Origin: Brasenia schreberi
Lineage: Eukaryota; Streptophyta; Magnoliopsida; Nymphaeales; Cabombaceae
DNA length: 64,000 nt
Assembly: GCA_036023115.1 (NCBI GenBank)
Contig: JAYKKT010000041.1
Coordinates: 6,250,501-6,314,500 of the forward strand
Direction: 5' to 3'
In this document: positions 43,622 through 55,581 of the stretch, in pieces
Layout: each line of letters starts with the position of its first letter
How positions within the stretch are numbered: position 1 is the first letter of the stretch
The notes under the pieces: generated by a model
What the model was told of the DNA's origin: nothing
The model's input: only the letters and a program-made list of their open reading frames with translations
Databases searched by the model: none
Translations under genes and position numbers: made by a program

Positions 43622-46491
43622 ATGTCAAAATTCAATCCAAGTGAAGTGTCGAGCCAAGGCTCATGTGCATCAAGTTCTCACTCTAGGAGGATTTTCAAAA
43701 ACAAAATAAAACTAGATGAAATCGAGGACTTGAGAAAGGAGTTTGAGACCAAAATCGATGCTCTCAGCCAAGAGGCTGAAGTAACCGATTCATGTTCATC
43801 AAACGGTGAACAAAGGCCTAAAAAGAAATCTGAAAAACCTCGCAAACACAAAGAGGCCTCCGTAATGGAAGACAACCAATACCACGAGTCCTTCACACAA
43901 AAGGACCGTAAAGCCCTACAGTAGTTGCTGAAAGGGCAGAATAAAGAGAAAAGAAGCTATGCCCTGTCTAATTTCCTTCCTATGGATTACGAAACAGACA
44001 GTGACGATGAAATACCGAACTTCCATCGGTATGATGGCATGGGAGACCCTAGGTCTCACTTCCAGCTTTTCTCACGTCGAGCCCATAAGAAGAAAAAGGA
44101 CTCGATGAAATGGTTGTATTGGTTCCCTTTATCCCTTAAAGGTACAACTGCCAAATGGCTGGCTTCCTACGACTTAAGCCAGTTCGCTACTTTTGAAGAG
44201 TTAGCGAACTGCTTCATGCAAAGATTTGCACACAATGTAGAAGTCACGCCGACTCTGAATACCTTAAGGGATACAAAGCAAGGCATGAACGAAGACGTAC
44301 ATGCCTTCATTATAAGATGGAGGTCGCTTTTGGGCCAAGTGCGAGAGCCCATATCCAAAGGATGCGCAGTAATGCTCATCCTGGATAACTTTAAAAGCGA
44401 GTTAAAAACCCTTCTCTCGCTCCATGAGATTTCAACTTTCCATAAGTTGATCAAAAAGGCCTCCCTTTTCGAAACCAACTTGCGAAAAGGGACATACGAT
44501 CACTTGTGGAAAGGAAGTGCCGTTCCAAAAACCCGTTTGGAAAAGCCCATCGCATATGGGCTACCCACGACGGACAAAGGGGCAAAGCCCCATAAAATCG
44601 CCAATGTCCGGGTGGATTCAGGCGTGGCAGGCACTTCCAAAAATTTTGAAAAATTAGGAAATAAGAGGGAGAGAAATTTTCAAAAACCGGTTGAAAAACG
44701 GGAGTATACTCGCTGGGGCAGCCTGTGTCAGAGGTCCTAGACCTCCGACTTGCCCAAGGCATGATAGAACTCCCTGAAATCCCCGAAGGAGTCACTTCCA
44801 AAGGGGGGTATTTAAACCGATTTTGTAAGTATCATCGGCTCAAAGGCCATGATACCAAACGTTGCTTCTCCCTCTTAAATAAAATTGAGAACTTGATAGC
44901 AGAAGGCCGACTCCAGGTCACTGCGGAACCTGAGCCACCTCAAGCTATCTTCAAGGAACCCTTTCCCAAACACGCCAGTGGCAATGGGAAAGGAAAGGAG
45001 GTATGTACCCTCACTATTTCCAAGGAACTAGCGCAAAAACCAGAACCTAGTCGACCTACTTGTGTGCCCATTCTTGTAATATACAAGAAGCCCACCCAAG
45101 TCGTCATTCGGGGACCACCAAAAGTGGAATCCCCGGTAAAACCAGTTTTAAAAATCCAAGGTTCTCCTCAGCTCATCCTTAGAGCCAAGTTTAGCGCAAA
45201 CCCTAGGCTGGTCGTGGGGGAAGTCACTAGATCCGAGAGGATCTATCAACCCCCGCACCTTCAAGGTGCTCAAAAGGTGGTCAGTGTGCCTGGCCCCTCA
45301 AAAGCATGTATCCCTAGTGTTCTGCCAAAAGCAGATAAGGACAAAGTCATCCTAAATCCTTATGACTTCGAAAACCACCTTTCAAAGATTCCTATTCACA
45401 TGTCTATCCTAGAGCTTATAAAAACTTCGCCTAGGCATAGACTTGTATTAGAGAAAATTCTAGAAAGGGCCAAGGTTGATTCGAACATAAGTCCGGAATC
45501 CTTGTCTGCCCAAGTGGCTTTATTAGGAGCAAAATCGCCCATCACTTTCTCGGAAGATGATGTAGATAGACCCTACGAAACCCATAACCAGGCCCTGCAT
45601 ATCGAGGTGGTTCTAAACAACCACTCTCTGGATAGGTGCCTAGTCGATGGTTGAGGAGGGCTCAACATCCTTCCACTTCATGTGGCGTACAAAATCGGAG
45701 TCACCTTGACTTCAGTGAACCCAAGCCCCATCGTTATCACTGGATACGATGGGAATGCGTCTAGACCTTTAGGATCCATCGAACTCCCAATGGAAATGGG
45801 AGGGATCGAACACACGAGGGTGTTCCATATCTTGGACATCCACCCCCATTATAACCTGTTGTTGGGAAGGCCCAGGATACACAGTTTGTACGCTGTGCCA
45901 TCCACCTTCCACAGGTGTGTCAAGATCCCTTTTAGGGACCAGGTCGTAGTGATCCTAGGTGAAAGTCACCCACAGCTTCAGGGGATCATCAACTCCCCTT
46001 GTTTATCAAGCTCCCAGGCCCATGAGGCTAACCTGGGGCAAATTATGGTTGAGCCACCTCGGCTCGTGTTAAACAACCCTAGGAAGGTTGTATGTGTGAA
46101 GGGGCCGCCCAAAGCAGGCCCCCTCCCGACTTTAATCCTTCTAGGAAAACCCAAGCGTTCCCTATTTCCAAAGCCCCTGGACAAGAGGCCATATGAGCAT
46201 AATATGGACGATAGCATGTTCCAGGACCACAACTTGTATCCAACTTTTTTAAAAAACAAAAAGTCGTAGAACATGTTGTTAAACATGGGCTACACGCCCT
46301 ACAAGAGTCTAGGGGCACAGAACCAGGGTCTCCTAGAGCTCATCCTTCCTAGGGCCAACCCAAGCCGATATGGGATCGGCTATACTCCCCAAATACCGCC
46401 GGAGCCACCCCCTGTGACCACCTGGGTCAAGGGTGCCCCGGAGCCTGCCTTAGAAGAGACCTACGATTTAGATCTCCTATTCCAAGTCTAA
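43622..46491 (+). pseudogene. ORF1 pseudogene of element I: gag, protease, G-patch
   Basis: The best preserved ORF1. Start ATG 43622 (MSKFNPSE), with an in-frame ATG at 43613. The gag core spans about 43980-44500 (YWFPLSLKG, LASYDLSQFATF, LRDTKQ). The zinc-knuckle variant CX2HX4HX4C is at 44825-44865. Protease lies at about 45590-45900, with CLVDG, VITGYDGNASRPLG and YNLLLGRPRIHSL. The G-patch-like domain is at 46273-46420 (NMGYTPYKSLGAQNQG, GIGYTP), and the natural TAA at 46489-46491. Breaks are TAG at 43922, a 1-bp deletion near 44708, TGA at 45652 inside the protease active-site motif and TAG at 46267 (tryptophan in G). Confidence 0.9.
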
Positions 46492-46516
46492 CCCGTAGTG
46501 TTTTCCCTTTGTAGGT
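46492..46516 (+). promoter_or_regulatory. Possible 3' splice acceptor between ORF1 and ORF2 (I)
   Basis: TTTTCCCTTTGTAG directly precedes GT and the ORF2 ATG. It is conserved with B, and G has a similar TTTTCTTTGAAG. A candidate only. Confidence 0.3.
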
Positions 46517-49500
46517 ATGACGGAAGATCCCTTTTCTAAAAATACAAAAACATTTGAAAAACTTAAAATCAAAAAAATCGAAAAACAAGAAAAATAAAAA
46601 ACAATGGAAAAACAAAAACTCGAAAAAAGAGTGCTTTGTATAGTTCCCAAAGTTCTTGTTTTACAAAAACCCCAAAAAATCGAAAATTTGGAAAATACCA
46701 AAAAGATTTTGTACATAGTTGCTCCTGGTAGGACTTTGGCAAAAGAAAAGGATTTCGAAAGAAACGTCGTCTGCATAGCCAGACCAAAAATTTTGAAATC
46801 ACTTAAAAATCCAAGTACAAAACCAGGTCATTTTGAGAACCACGCATCAAATTCCCTCGGGTCTATAGCTCACGAGAATGATCAAAGCCCAGAAGTGGAT
46901 CCCCTTGAGAAAGATCCCACTTCTGAGCTCCCAGAATTTCATAGAATTCTCGATTTTGAAAGACCTTCCCAATCAGTAGGAGGAGATTTCATAGAGGTGA
47001 ACCTAGGGGATGATTCCAATCCCAAAACCATCGAAATAGGCGCATGCTTGCATGAAACTGAAAAGTTAGCATTTATTGCATTTCTACGAACCTATTTAGA
47101 TGTGTTTGCATGGACGTATGAAGACATGTCGGGCATAGATCCCAGCATTGTCGAGCATCATCTTCCCTTAGATGCAGGTGTAAAACCCATAAAGCAGAAG
47201 CTTAGGAAAATACACCCGAATGTACACACGCAAGTCAAAGAGGGTTTAGAAGATCTGCTAAAAGCCAGATTTATAAAACCCATTACGTATTCTGATTGGT
47301 TGTCAAATATCGTTGTGGTTCGAAAAACCAATGGGAAAATTCGAATATGCATCGATTTCAGAAACCTGAATAAAGCCACTCCAAAGGATAATTATCCTTT
47401 ACCAAACATAGATTTGATAGTCGATAGTACTGCAAATCATGAAATATTTTCATTCATGGATGGCTATTCAGGCTATAATCAAATCAAACTAAGCCCACGA
47501 GATCAGGGTAAGACTGCCTTCACAACCCCATGGGGCACGTACTGCTATACAGTCATGCCCTTTGGTTTAAAAAATGCTGGCGCAACATACCAACGAGCCA
47601 TGACCATGATCTTCCATGATCAAATTCATGAGCTTGTAGAAGTGTATGTAGATGATCTCTTGGCAAAATCCAAAACCCGATGCACCCATATCGAATGTTT
47701 ACAAAAGATTTTCGAAAGGCTTAGGCTTTACAAGGTAAAGCTAAACCCTTAAAAATGTGTGTTCGGGGTAGAATCAGGGAAGCTTCTAGGCTTTATGGTG
47801 AGCCAAAGGGGAATAGAAGTCGACCCCTCTAAGTGTCGAGCCATCATAGACATGGCTCCGCCCTCCAATCTCACCCAAATCCGTAGCCTCCAGGGTCGCT
47901 TACAATCCGTTCGCCGATTCATATCGAATCTCGCAACTAGATGCGAACCCTTCAACAAACTGTTGAGCAAGGGCACGAAATTCTTATTGGATGACGAATG
48001 CCAAAAGTCCTTCGAGAGACTGAAGGCATACTTGGTTAATCCCCCCGTTTTGAATCCTCCAAAACAAGGAAAACCGCTTTTATTATACATCTCCGTGCAT
48101 GCAAATGCTTTAGGAGCCCTGTTGGCTCAATACGAGGATGACACCCATAAGGAGTATGCCATCTACTATATTTCGAAAACTCTATTGGCTTATGAACGAA
48201 ATTATCAAGCCATGGAGAAGACGTGCTTGGCCCTAGTCTGGGCCTGCCAGAAGTTCAGACACTATTTCCTAGATCATGAGATCTGGATAGTGTCCAAGCT
48301 TGATCCAATCAAGCACTTGTTCGAAAAACCCATTCTCACGGGTAGATTGGGCAAATGGCAACTCCTTCTAATGGAGTATGATCTGAAATACCATCACCAG
48401 ATCTCCATTAAGGGGCAAGCCCTGGCAGGTTACGTGGCTGAATTCCCCTTAGAGGACGCATATCCCACTCTTGTCGAAATGCCTGATGAAGGCATATTGC
48501 AAAACCATTTTCAAAACCACATTTTGGCAAACTCTTTCGAAAACCAAGTGTGGAAGATGCACTTCAATGGGGCACGAAACCAACGAGGGGCTGGTGCCGG
48601 GGTCATCCTAATCTCCCCTGAAAAGGCTTAGGCTTTACAAGGTAAAGCTAAACCCTTAAAAATGTGTGTTCGGGGTAGAATCAGGGAAGCTTCTAGGCTT
48701 TATGGTGAGCCAAAGGGGAATAGAAGTCGACCCCTCTAAGTGTCGAGCCATCATAGACATGGCTCCGCCCTCCAATCTCACCCAAATCCGTAGCCTCCAG
48801 GGTCGCTTACAATCCGTTCGCCGATTCATATCGAATCTCGCAACTAGATGCGAACCCTTCAACAAACTGTTGAGCAAGGGCACGAAATTCTTATTGGATG
48901 ACGAATGCCAAAAGTCCTTCGAGAGACTGAAGGCATACTTGGTTAATCCCCCCGTTTTGAATCCTCCAAAACAAGGAAAACCGCTTTTATTATACATCTC
49001 CGTGCATGCAAATGCTTTAGGAGCCCTGTTGGCTCAATACGAGGATGACACCCATAAGGAGTATGCCATCTACTATATTTCGAAAACTCTATTGGCTTAT
49101 GAACGAAATTATCAAGCCATGGAGAAGACGTGCTTGGCCCTAGTCTGGGCCTGCCAGAAGTTCAGACACTATTTCCTAGATCATGAGATCTGGATAGTGT
49201 CCAAGCTTGATCCAATCAAGCACTTGTTCGAAAAACCCATTCTCACGGGTAGATTGGGCAAATGGCAACTCCTTCTAATGGAGTATGATCTGAAATACCA
49301 TCACCAGATCTCCATTAAGGGGCAAGCCCTGGCAGGTTACGTGGCTGAATTCCCCTTAGAGGACGCATATCCCACTCTTGTCGAAATGCCTGATGAAGGC
49401 ATATTGCAAAACCATTTTCAAAACCACATTTTGGCAAACTCTTTCGAAAACCAAGTGTGGAAGATGCACTTCGATGGGGCACGAAACCAACGAGGGGCTG

Positions 49501-50310
49501 GTGCCGGGGTCATCCTAATCTCCCCTGAAAAGGGCGAGATTCCCATAGCAGTCCGCTTAGATTTCGAATGTTCCAACAACGTAGTTGAGTATGAAGCACT
49601 CATACAAGGCTTAAGGATTTCGAAAATTCTAGGGGCATCATGCATCGAGGTCTTTGGAGATTAGCTCCTTGTCATAAACCAGGTTTTAAAAATTTGGCAA
49701 GTACGTAATGAGAAACTATTTCCATATCATGAGTTGGCCACTCGATTGGTCCAATCCTTCCAGTCGTGTAAACTCACACACATAGGAAGAGAGGACAATG
49801 GCATTGCCGATGCCCTCTCCTCCTTGGGTTCAGCCCTGAAGGTCGATCCCATTTCAGGGACCAGATCTTTGGAAATATGGCATGCGCCCCACCCATCCAC
49901 ACACGACTTGGATATTTGCCAAAACAACCCAGAGTCTATTGAAAAACCCTGGTTTTATGACATAAAACAATTTTTAGAAAATGGGGGATTTACCAAGGAT
50001 GCCACATCCAAAGATAAGGCATTCATTCGTAAGATTTCGACCCGATACACCATTCTGGGTGGGGTCTTATACAAAAAAAGTTTTACCGGCATTCTGCTTA
50101 GGTGTATCGACCTAGAGGCCAGGATAGTGATGCATGAGTTCCACGATGGAGAATGTGGAGGTCATGTAAATGCCAACATGATGGCAATGAAAATACTTAG
50201 AGGGGCCTATTTTTGGTCCACCCTGAAAAAGGATTGTCATGATCATGTTAGGAAGTGTCATCCATGTCAAGTGCATGGGCACGCCATTCATATCCCTTCA
50301 TCTACCTTGT
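46517..50310 (+). pseudogene. ORF2 (pol) pseudogene of element I, 5' part: RT, RNase H, aRNase H, integrase zinc finger
   Basis: ATG 46517 (MTEDPF) opens pol; a TAA near 46595 follows. RT is at about 47160-47850 with FSFMDGYSGYNQI, MPFGLKN and YVDD at 47645-47656; TAA at 47750 replaces glutamine. RNase H follows. A 907-bp direct duplication (47715-48621 and 48622-49528) then repeats the end of RT and all of RNase H and shifts the frame. The second copy leads into the archaeal-type RNase H (MHFDG, EYEAL), cut by TAG at 49662. The integrase HHCC finger (HEFHDGECGGH...CHPC) ends at about 50275. Solo LTR J interrupts at 50311. Confidence 0.93.
47715..49528 (+). repeat. 907-bp direct tandem duplication in pol of I
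   Basis: 47715-48621 and 48622-49528 read as identical except for AAT (48566) against GAT (49473). Both edges lie at an AAAGG match, so the junction has about 5 bp of microhomology. Because 907 is not a multiple of three, pol loses its frame. Confidence 0.92.
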
Positions 50311-50825
50311 TGTAGACGCACGAAAATCCCCGCCTCTTTGCCTCTTTTGGGGCTTGGAGTGGATCTTCTCGTGTGTCTAAGGCCTATGTATACAAATAGG
50401 GCGTGCCAGCTAGCTTACTTAAGCTAGCGAAGATATTTTTATCACTGACTTCTAAACGTGACGACTGTGAGTAAGTAAGTTCTTGTCATCGCAGACCTTC
50501 TTGCATCGATGCGCAAGGGTCAGTCTGTATGTTTTTGCAAAAATCAAGTTTTGGAGAGAAAGCCTACGAAGCGATTCGAGGTGTCTATTTCGGGTCTTTA
50601 GGATGCGATTGCATATTTTAGATCACGTGGATTTGCACGTGCCTAAGTCTTTTCTTTTATCCCTTTTCGGGCCACCTAGTTTGTGTGTTATGAACACTCC
50701 ACTACATGGGCGAATTCGAGCGGGGCTTGCTTTGATGCAATATGCGTCCTACCTCGTGGTATGGCGTAGATGCAATGCAAACTCACGCTACTCCAAAGGG
50801 AAAACCCGAAATGTAAAGACAATAC

Positions 50826-50905
50826 TGAAGGGAAATAACAGAAGGGAAATAACCGAAGGGAAATAACCGAAGGGAAATAACCGAAGGGAAATAACCGAAG
50901 GGAGA
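50826..50905 (-). repeat. 14-bp tandem repeat in J
   Basis: About six copies of GAAGGGAAATAACC (plus-strand reading), the largest array among the copies in the window. Confidence 0.75.
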
Positions 50906-50934
50906 TATGTATATAGCTTATGTATATGAGCCCT

Positions 50935-51320
50935 TACTCGGGTCTTGCAAATAAGAGCGAAGGCTCAATGTGGGTGCGTGCTTGAATTGAAAGGCTTACA
51001 CACACGACATGAAATTAAACCCAAATATAAATTGCAGTATGGCCTTGACTAAGGTCTTGGGAATAAGAGCGAAGGCTCAATGTGTGTGAGAGTGCTTGAA
51101 TTGAAAGACTACCCACACGACATGAAATTAAACCCAAATATAACTGCAATAAGGCCTTTACTAAGGTCTTGGGAGTAAGAGCGAAGGCTCAATGTGTGTG
51201 AAAGTGCTTGAATTAAAAGACTTACTCACACGACATGAAATGAAACCCAAATAGTATAGGTCGGCCCTTACTTGGGTCTTTCAGCTAAGAGCAAAAGCTC
51301 AATGTGTGTGAGTGCTTGAA
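50935..51320 (-). repeat. Tandem hairpin-repeat array in J
   Basis: Four units, each with GAGC-loop-GCTC on either strand and the spacer AAACCCAAATA (plus strand). Confidence 0.7.
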
Positions 51321-52281
51321 CTGAAAGACAACGCACCCAACTTAAACAAAACCCTTCTAAAATGAAAGTATATATATACTCTTATGTATTAGGGGCTGAT
51401 TAGGCCCGTGTGTGTTCAAAATCGTGCACGACTAAGAGAGTGCACGTGTGTGGTTGTGCCAAGCCACGTTATTACAAGCGGGGGGAGACTATGCTCCGTT
51501 ATTACAACCCCGTATCAAATTGAATCTCAAGCAAGTGTACAACTAAAGAACGAGTTTAGACACTTACGAGTAGCTGGTCCGTAGAGGTCTTGCTTGAGCG
51601 TGGACTTGGCCTTGGGCTGCAAACGGGAGCTCCGCGAAGATAGGTGATCAAAGGTGCTGGCCGGCTGCAAGTGGGGCGCGGGATAGGCGCCTCGAAGGTG
51701 GCCGGTGGCAAGTAGATGTCGCCTCGAGGTAGGGGTTTAAAGGGGCTAAATAAGTGGGTTTTTAGGGTCACTAGGGGAGTTGAGAGTTTAGGGAAGCTGG
51801 ACCTAAAGGAGGGTTTGTGGGAAGGCCGAATGGGACACCTAGGGGAAGGCCGAATGTAGTATGATGGCTAGGTAGTGGCCGATAGTTTAGGTTATACCAG
51901 GTTTGGCTAGGTGAAAAGGGTGGTGGCAAAGGGGCTGAGATGAGGATAGGGTAGGTGGCTAAGAGTGGAGAGGTGGAAGAGAAGGGCTTTGATGGAGATT
52001 GGGTACTTACCGAATGGGGAGAGGCGGTGGAAGGCAAGGAGAAGCAGGCGGGCAGGTGGGCTCTTGGCTGGTTCGGTTGGATGAAGGTGGTGGCGTCCGG
52101 CTGGGTGAGGTGGTGATGGATGGAAGAGGGAAGGTGGCGGTGCAGGTGGAGCTGGTGGAGCAGGTGGAGCAGGCGGAGGTGATGGAGAGTGGTCCCGGCT
52201 AGGTGAGGAAGTGGGAGAAGGAGAGGGCCCGGCTGGGTGAGGTGAGGGTTCCCACTTGGAAAACCCGCCCCCAAGGGGGGG

Positions 52282-52291
52282 GCTTTAAATA
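52282..52291 (-). promoter_or_regulatory. TATA-like box of LTR J
   Basis: Minus-strand CTATTTAAAG sits where I has CTATATAAA, next to the same C/G-run inverted repeat (about 52262-52282). Confidence 0.5.
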
Positions 52292-53521
52292 GGGGATGGA
52301 TAGGTCGGTTAGGGCTGGGCTGAGGGTAGTGGTTAGGTGGTTTAGGTAGGGTGGTATGTAGATTAGGTGGGCTGGAAAGGGTTGGGCCAGATATTTTAAA
52401 ACTAGGGGTTTGGGTAGATTGTGGGCTAAGGGTGGTTTAGGGGTTTAGGGCTAGGTTAGGTGGTTGGGTTTTAGGGTGAGGTTTAGTGAGCTAGGTTAGG
52501 TGATTAGACTAGGTTTAGGCTAGGATTAGGGAAATTAATCTAGGTTTAGGGAAGGATTAGGGAAGTGGGTTAGGTGATTAGGTTGGGATTAGGCCGGGAT
52601 TAGGGAAGTGGGTTAGGTGATTAGGTTGGGATTAGGGGTGGATTAGGGGTTTAGGCTAGGATTAGTCATTTTGGGTTAGGTTTAGGTGAGGGAGCTCCCT
52701 TAGCATGGCCCATAGACCTTGATCACCCCATGTTGGTGCAGCCCTAGGTTAGGTTTTAGCTAATTACAAGCTTAAACCCACTCAATTAGGCTAACCCACA
52801 TGATTAAACCCCAAACTTGACACACAAGTCAAGCTTAATACAACACTCTTGATATTTTTCACCCCCACTCTCTCTCATGTCCAATATCCCACGTGAATTT
52901 CAAGTGGGCCCCACCTCCATTTATGAGAAGGTGATGTGGGCCATGGATATGGATATTGGATTGGATCTCTGGATCCAAATCCAAATCCAAGAACACATAT
53001 GGGTTTGGATTGGAATCTGGATATATATGGTCCAGATCCAATCCAAACTGAACTCTGACTCCTTCGAGCTGGGTTCGAAACGGACGATTCGTGCGGGGCC
53101 TGACAGCATCAGTACTCCGTCTGCGTTGGGTCTTCGCCAACATAGTCGTCCGCCTCCATTTCTGCCTTCCGGAGATGACTTCAAATGCTATTTTGATAAG
53201 AACAGGGTCTTGGATGTTCGAGATCCTGGGGTGTGAATCAAATACAAGAGTTGCTGCGCCGGGCTCGACATGTGCTCTGGTTCCGGGCTCTTCTTAGCTC
53301 TCCTGGTCCTGTCTTGATCGGGCTAGCCACTTCGGGGTTTCAAAACATGTTTTAAAAGTTTTCAAAAGCCATATCATATGTTTTTGAAAGATGTAGTTTA
53401 AAACAGATATACAGGGTTGTCTGGAAGGCTCCTGGGTTTCCAGACTCAAAATAGCCCTTTGGGGCTGCTTTTACAAAACCAGATGAATTTGAGAAATTCG
53501 TGGGATTTCGGGGTGTTTACA

Positions 53522-54410
53522 CTTGCATTCCGTGGTCAGCCCCTGGCCATTTACCATGTGGGCGTTTGACATTATAGGCCCAATATTTCCAAAGGCCTCG
53601 AATGGGCATCGATTTATTTTAGCAGCCACGGAGTATTTCTCCAAGTGGGTGGAAGCCATTTCCCTAACCAATGTAATGGGGCAACATGTGGTGGCTTTCA
53701 TCCAGAGGAATATTTTGGCTCGATTTGGGGTTCCACGAGACCTTGTGTCTGATAATGGCACCCCGTTCAAAAACGAGCAGATGGTTAAGTTGTGCAACAC
53801 ATATGGCATAACTCACCACTTCTCCTCGCCCTACTACCCTCAAGGCAACGGCCAAGCCGAAGCCACAAACAAGACTCTCATTAGCATAATTGAGAAAACC
53901 TTAGAGAAGGGTAGGATGTGGCACGAGAAGCTGGATGAAGCCTTATGGGCTTATAGGACTTCCATCTGGACTCCCACGAATGCCACACCATTCGAATTGG
54001 TCTATGGCACAAACGCCATTCTTCCCATTCATACTCAACTGCATTCATTCCATACATCCATAGCACTCGACCTCCCCCTAGAGACGCTTCAGCATGCTAG
54101 GATGGCCGAACTAGATTTGCTAGATGAGAGGCGACTCCTTGCCATGGATCATGCTCGTGCATACTGGCAAAGGATAGCCCGACATTATAGCAAACACATG
54201 AGACCTCTCCACTTTGAAGTGGGAGATCTGGTCTTAAAAACTATCCATCATCGTGGCCCACACCCCCTAGGCAAGTGGCGCCCCAACTGGGATGGACCCT
54301 ATGTTGTACGAGCAACCACTACGAACAATTCGTATTGGTTGATCGATGTAGAAGGTAGGAATTTAGCAGATCCTATCAATATTCAATACTTAAAGAAGTA
54401 TCATGTGTAG
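53522..54410 (+). pseudogene. ORF2 (pol) of element I, 3' part: integrase core and C-terminus
   Basis: This is the continuation of pol after solo LTR J. It is an open frame of about 290 codons, which would be intact but for the insertion. It has the integrase catalytic core with the first Asp in WAFDI, the second in SDNGT (about 53755) and the Glu in QAEATNKT (about 53850). A long helical region follows (HARMAELDLLDERR), then the C-terminal domain with HFEVGDLVLK and KWRPNWDGPYVV, a GPY/F-type module. The natural end is KKYHV plus TAG at 54410. Integrase joins the new DNA to the host; this copy lacks its zinc finger in cis. Confidence 0.92.
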
Positions 54411-55568
54411 GATTTGGATTAAATTCCATTTTTCGAAAATTTTTAGGGATAGCTGCCTTGAGACATGTGAATAAGGTGCAAAGGCAAGTCGTGTGAACGT
54501 AAGTGAAGAGAATTCGCACTTGTGAAAGAGTGGAGTTTTCAAAATCGTGGTTACATTTCAAAATCCTTCTTCTTACAAAGAAAGGCCTAGTTCAACATAG
54601 CAAGATACTTGCAAGTGGTACGTGCTATTTCTAAATAGGCTGATCTAGAATGGATCGAGTGTAGGCTTGGGATAAGTCCTCCCCTCTTCTCTTCTATTTC
54701 CAAAAGGAAAACAAAGGCCAAAAACAAAAGGGAATTTCCCATTCAAAGTCTCTTTCCAAAAGAAAGAAACCAGACTTCAAAAAGAAAAATCGATTCTCTT
54801 ATGAAAAAGAGGGATTAAAGAAAAAATACTCCCAAAGGGAGACCCTCTATGAAAAAAAGGAAAAAGAGGCCAAAAAGCTCAAAAAGAGCAGTTTTCCGCC
54901 TTCTGTGCCTCAAACCACGGGACGCTTCAGAAGGGACTGTGGTATCTCTTTCCCATCCCTGGCTTATCCCAAGCTGAAGCATGGTTCATTTCGAGGAATC
55001 CTAAAGTAAAAATAGGATTTACTTACTTGAATTTCATCTTGTTTGAGAATTCGACGTTTCGAGTAAGGCGTAGGAATTTGAAATATGCCTTGTTTTCTTA
55101 TAAAACCTCCACTAGATAAGCGAGTGTTAAGACTCAAACAAGGGCAAGCACGAAGAGCTCGAGATCCTTAGGATCGAGGCTCAAGACAGTTGTCCCTTTT
55201 GTAAATAGCTTTTGTAAATAAGTTTTGAAAACCGAACATCGAACAGCATAGGATTTGCTCACTTGGAGCAGTAGGCCTTGTAAGTCTCTAGAGTTCGACC
55301 ACATCTGGTCCCTGGGAGGTCGCCACTTTTGGCACCACACCCATGTCATTTGCATTCCACGCATGGTACTTGCATGAACATGATCCCATTTTAGGACCAG
55401 ATTCCATAAAACCCTTTGGCGTGATATCTCCTCCTACCGGAGTTTGTAAATTGAGATTTTTGCTAAAAAAATTGGGACGATCCCATGTTCTTCGTGGATA
55501 GATCTAGGGAGACATTAAAAGGGGTGTTTGTCATCTTTGCCCTTATCCAAATCAATTTGGACAAGGCC
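54411..55568 (+). other. 3' untranslated internal region of element I
   Basis: Non-coding, colinear with 14050-15193 of B. It has a CTCCC-AAA-GGGAG hairpin at 54829-54841 and purine-rich stretches. No conserved protein. Confidence 0.72.
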
Positions 55569-55581
55569 AAAGAGGGGCATC
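55569..55581 (+). other. Polypurine tract of element I
   Basis: AAAGAGGGGCATC directly precedes the altered 3' LTR start. Confidence 0.8.

Larger units (their letters stand above)
50311..53521 (-). mobile_element. Solo LTR J (3211 bp)
   Basis: On the minus strand it starts TGTAAACACC at 53521 and ends GTCTACA at 50311, and belongs to the family of the LTRs of I. Flanks are CTTGT (50306-50310) and CTTGC (53522-53526), a TSD with one later change. Removing it restores the integrase reading from HIPSST to SVVSPWPFTMW. It holds the U5 segment (50492-50527), the 14-bp repeat (50826-50905), hairpin-repeat units (about 50935-51320), a TTAGG-rich tract (about 52310-52690) and the U3 palindrome (about 53012-53058). 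Confidence 0.92.

Noticed and set aside
48606..48666. Duplication junction as an insertion site of another element.
   Set aside because: No foreign sequence lies between the copies; the second copy begins at once after an AAAGG match.
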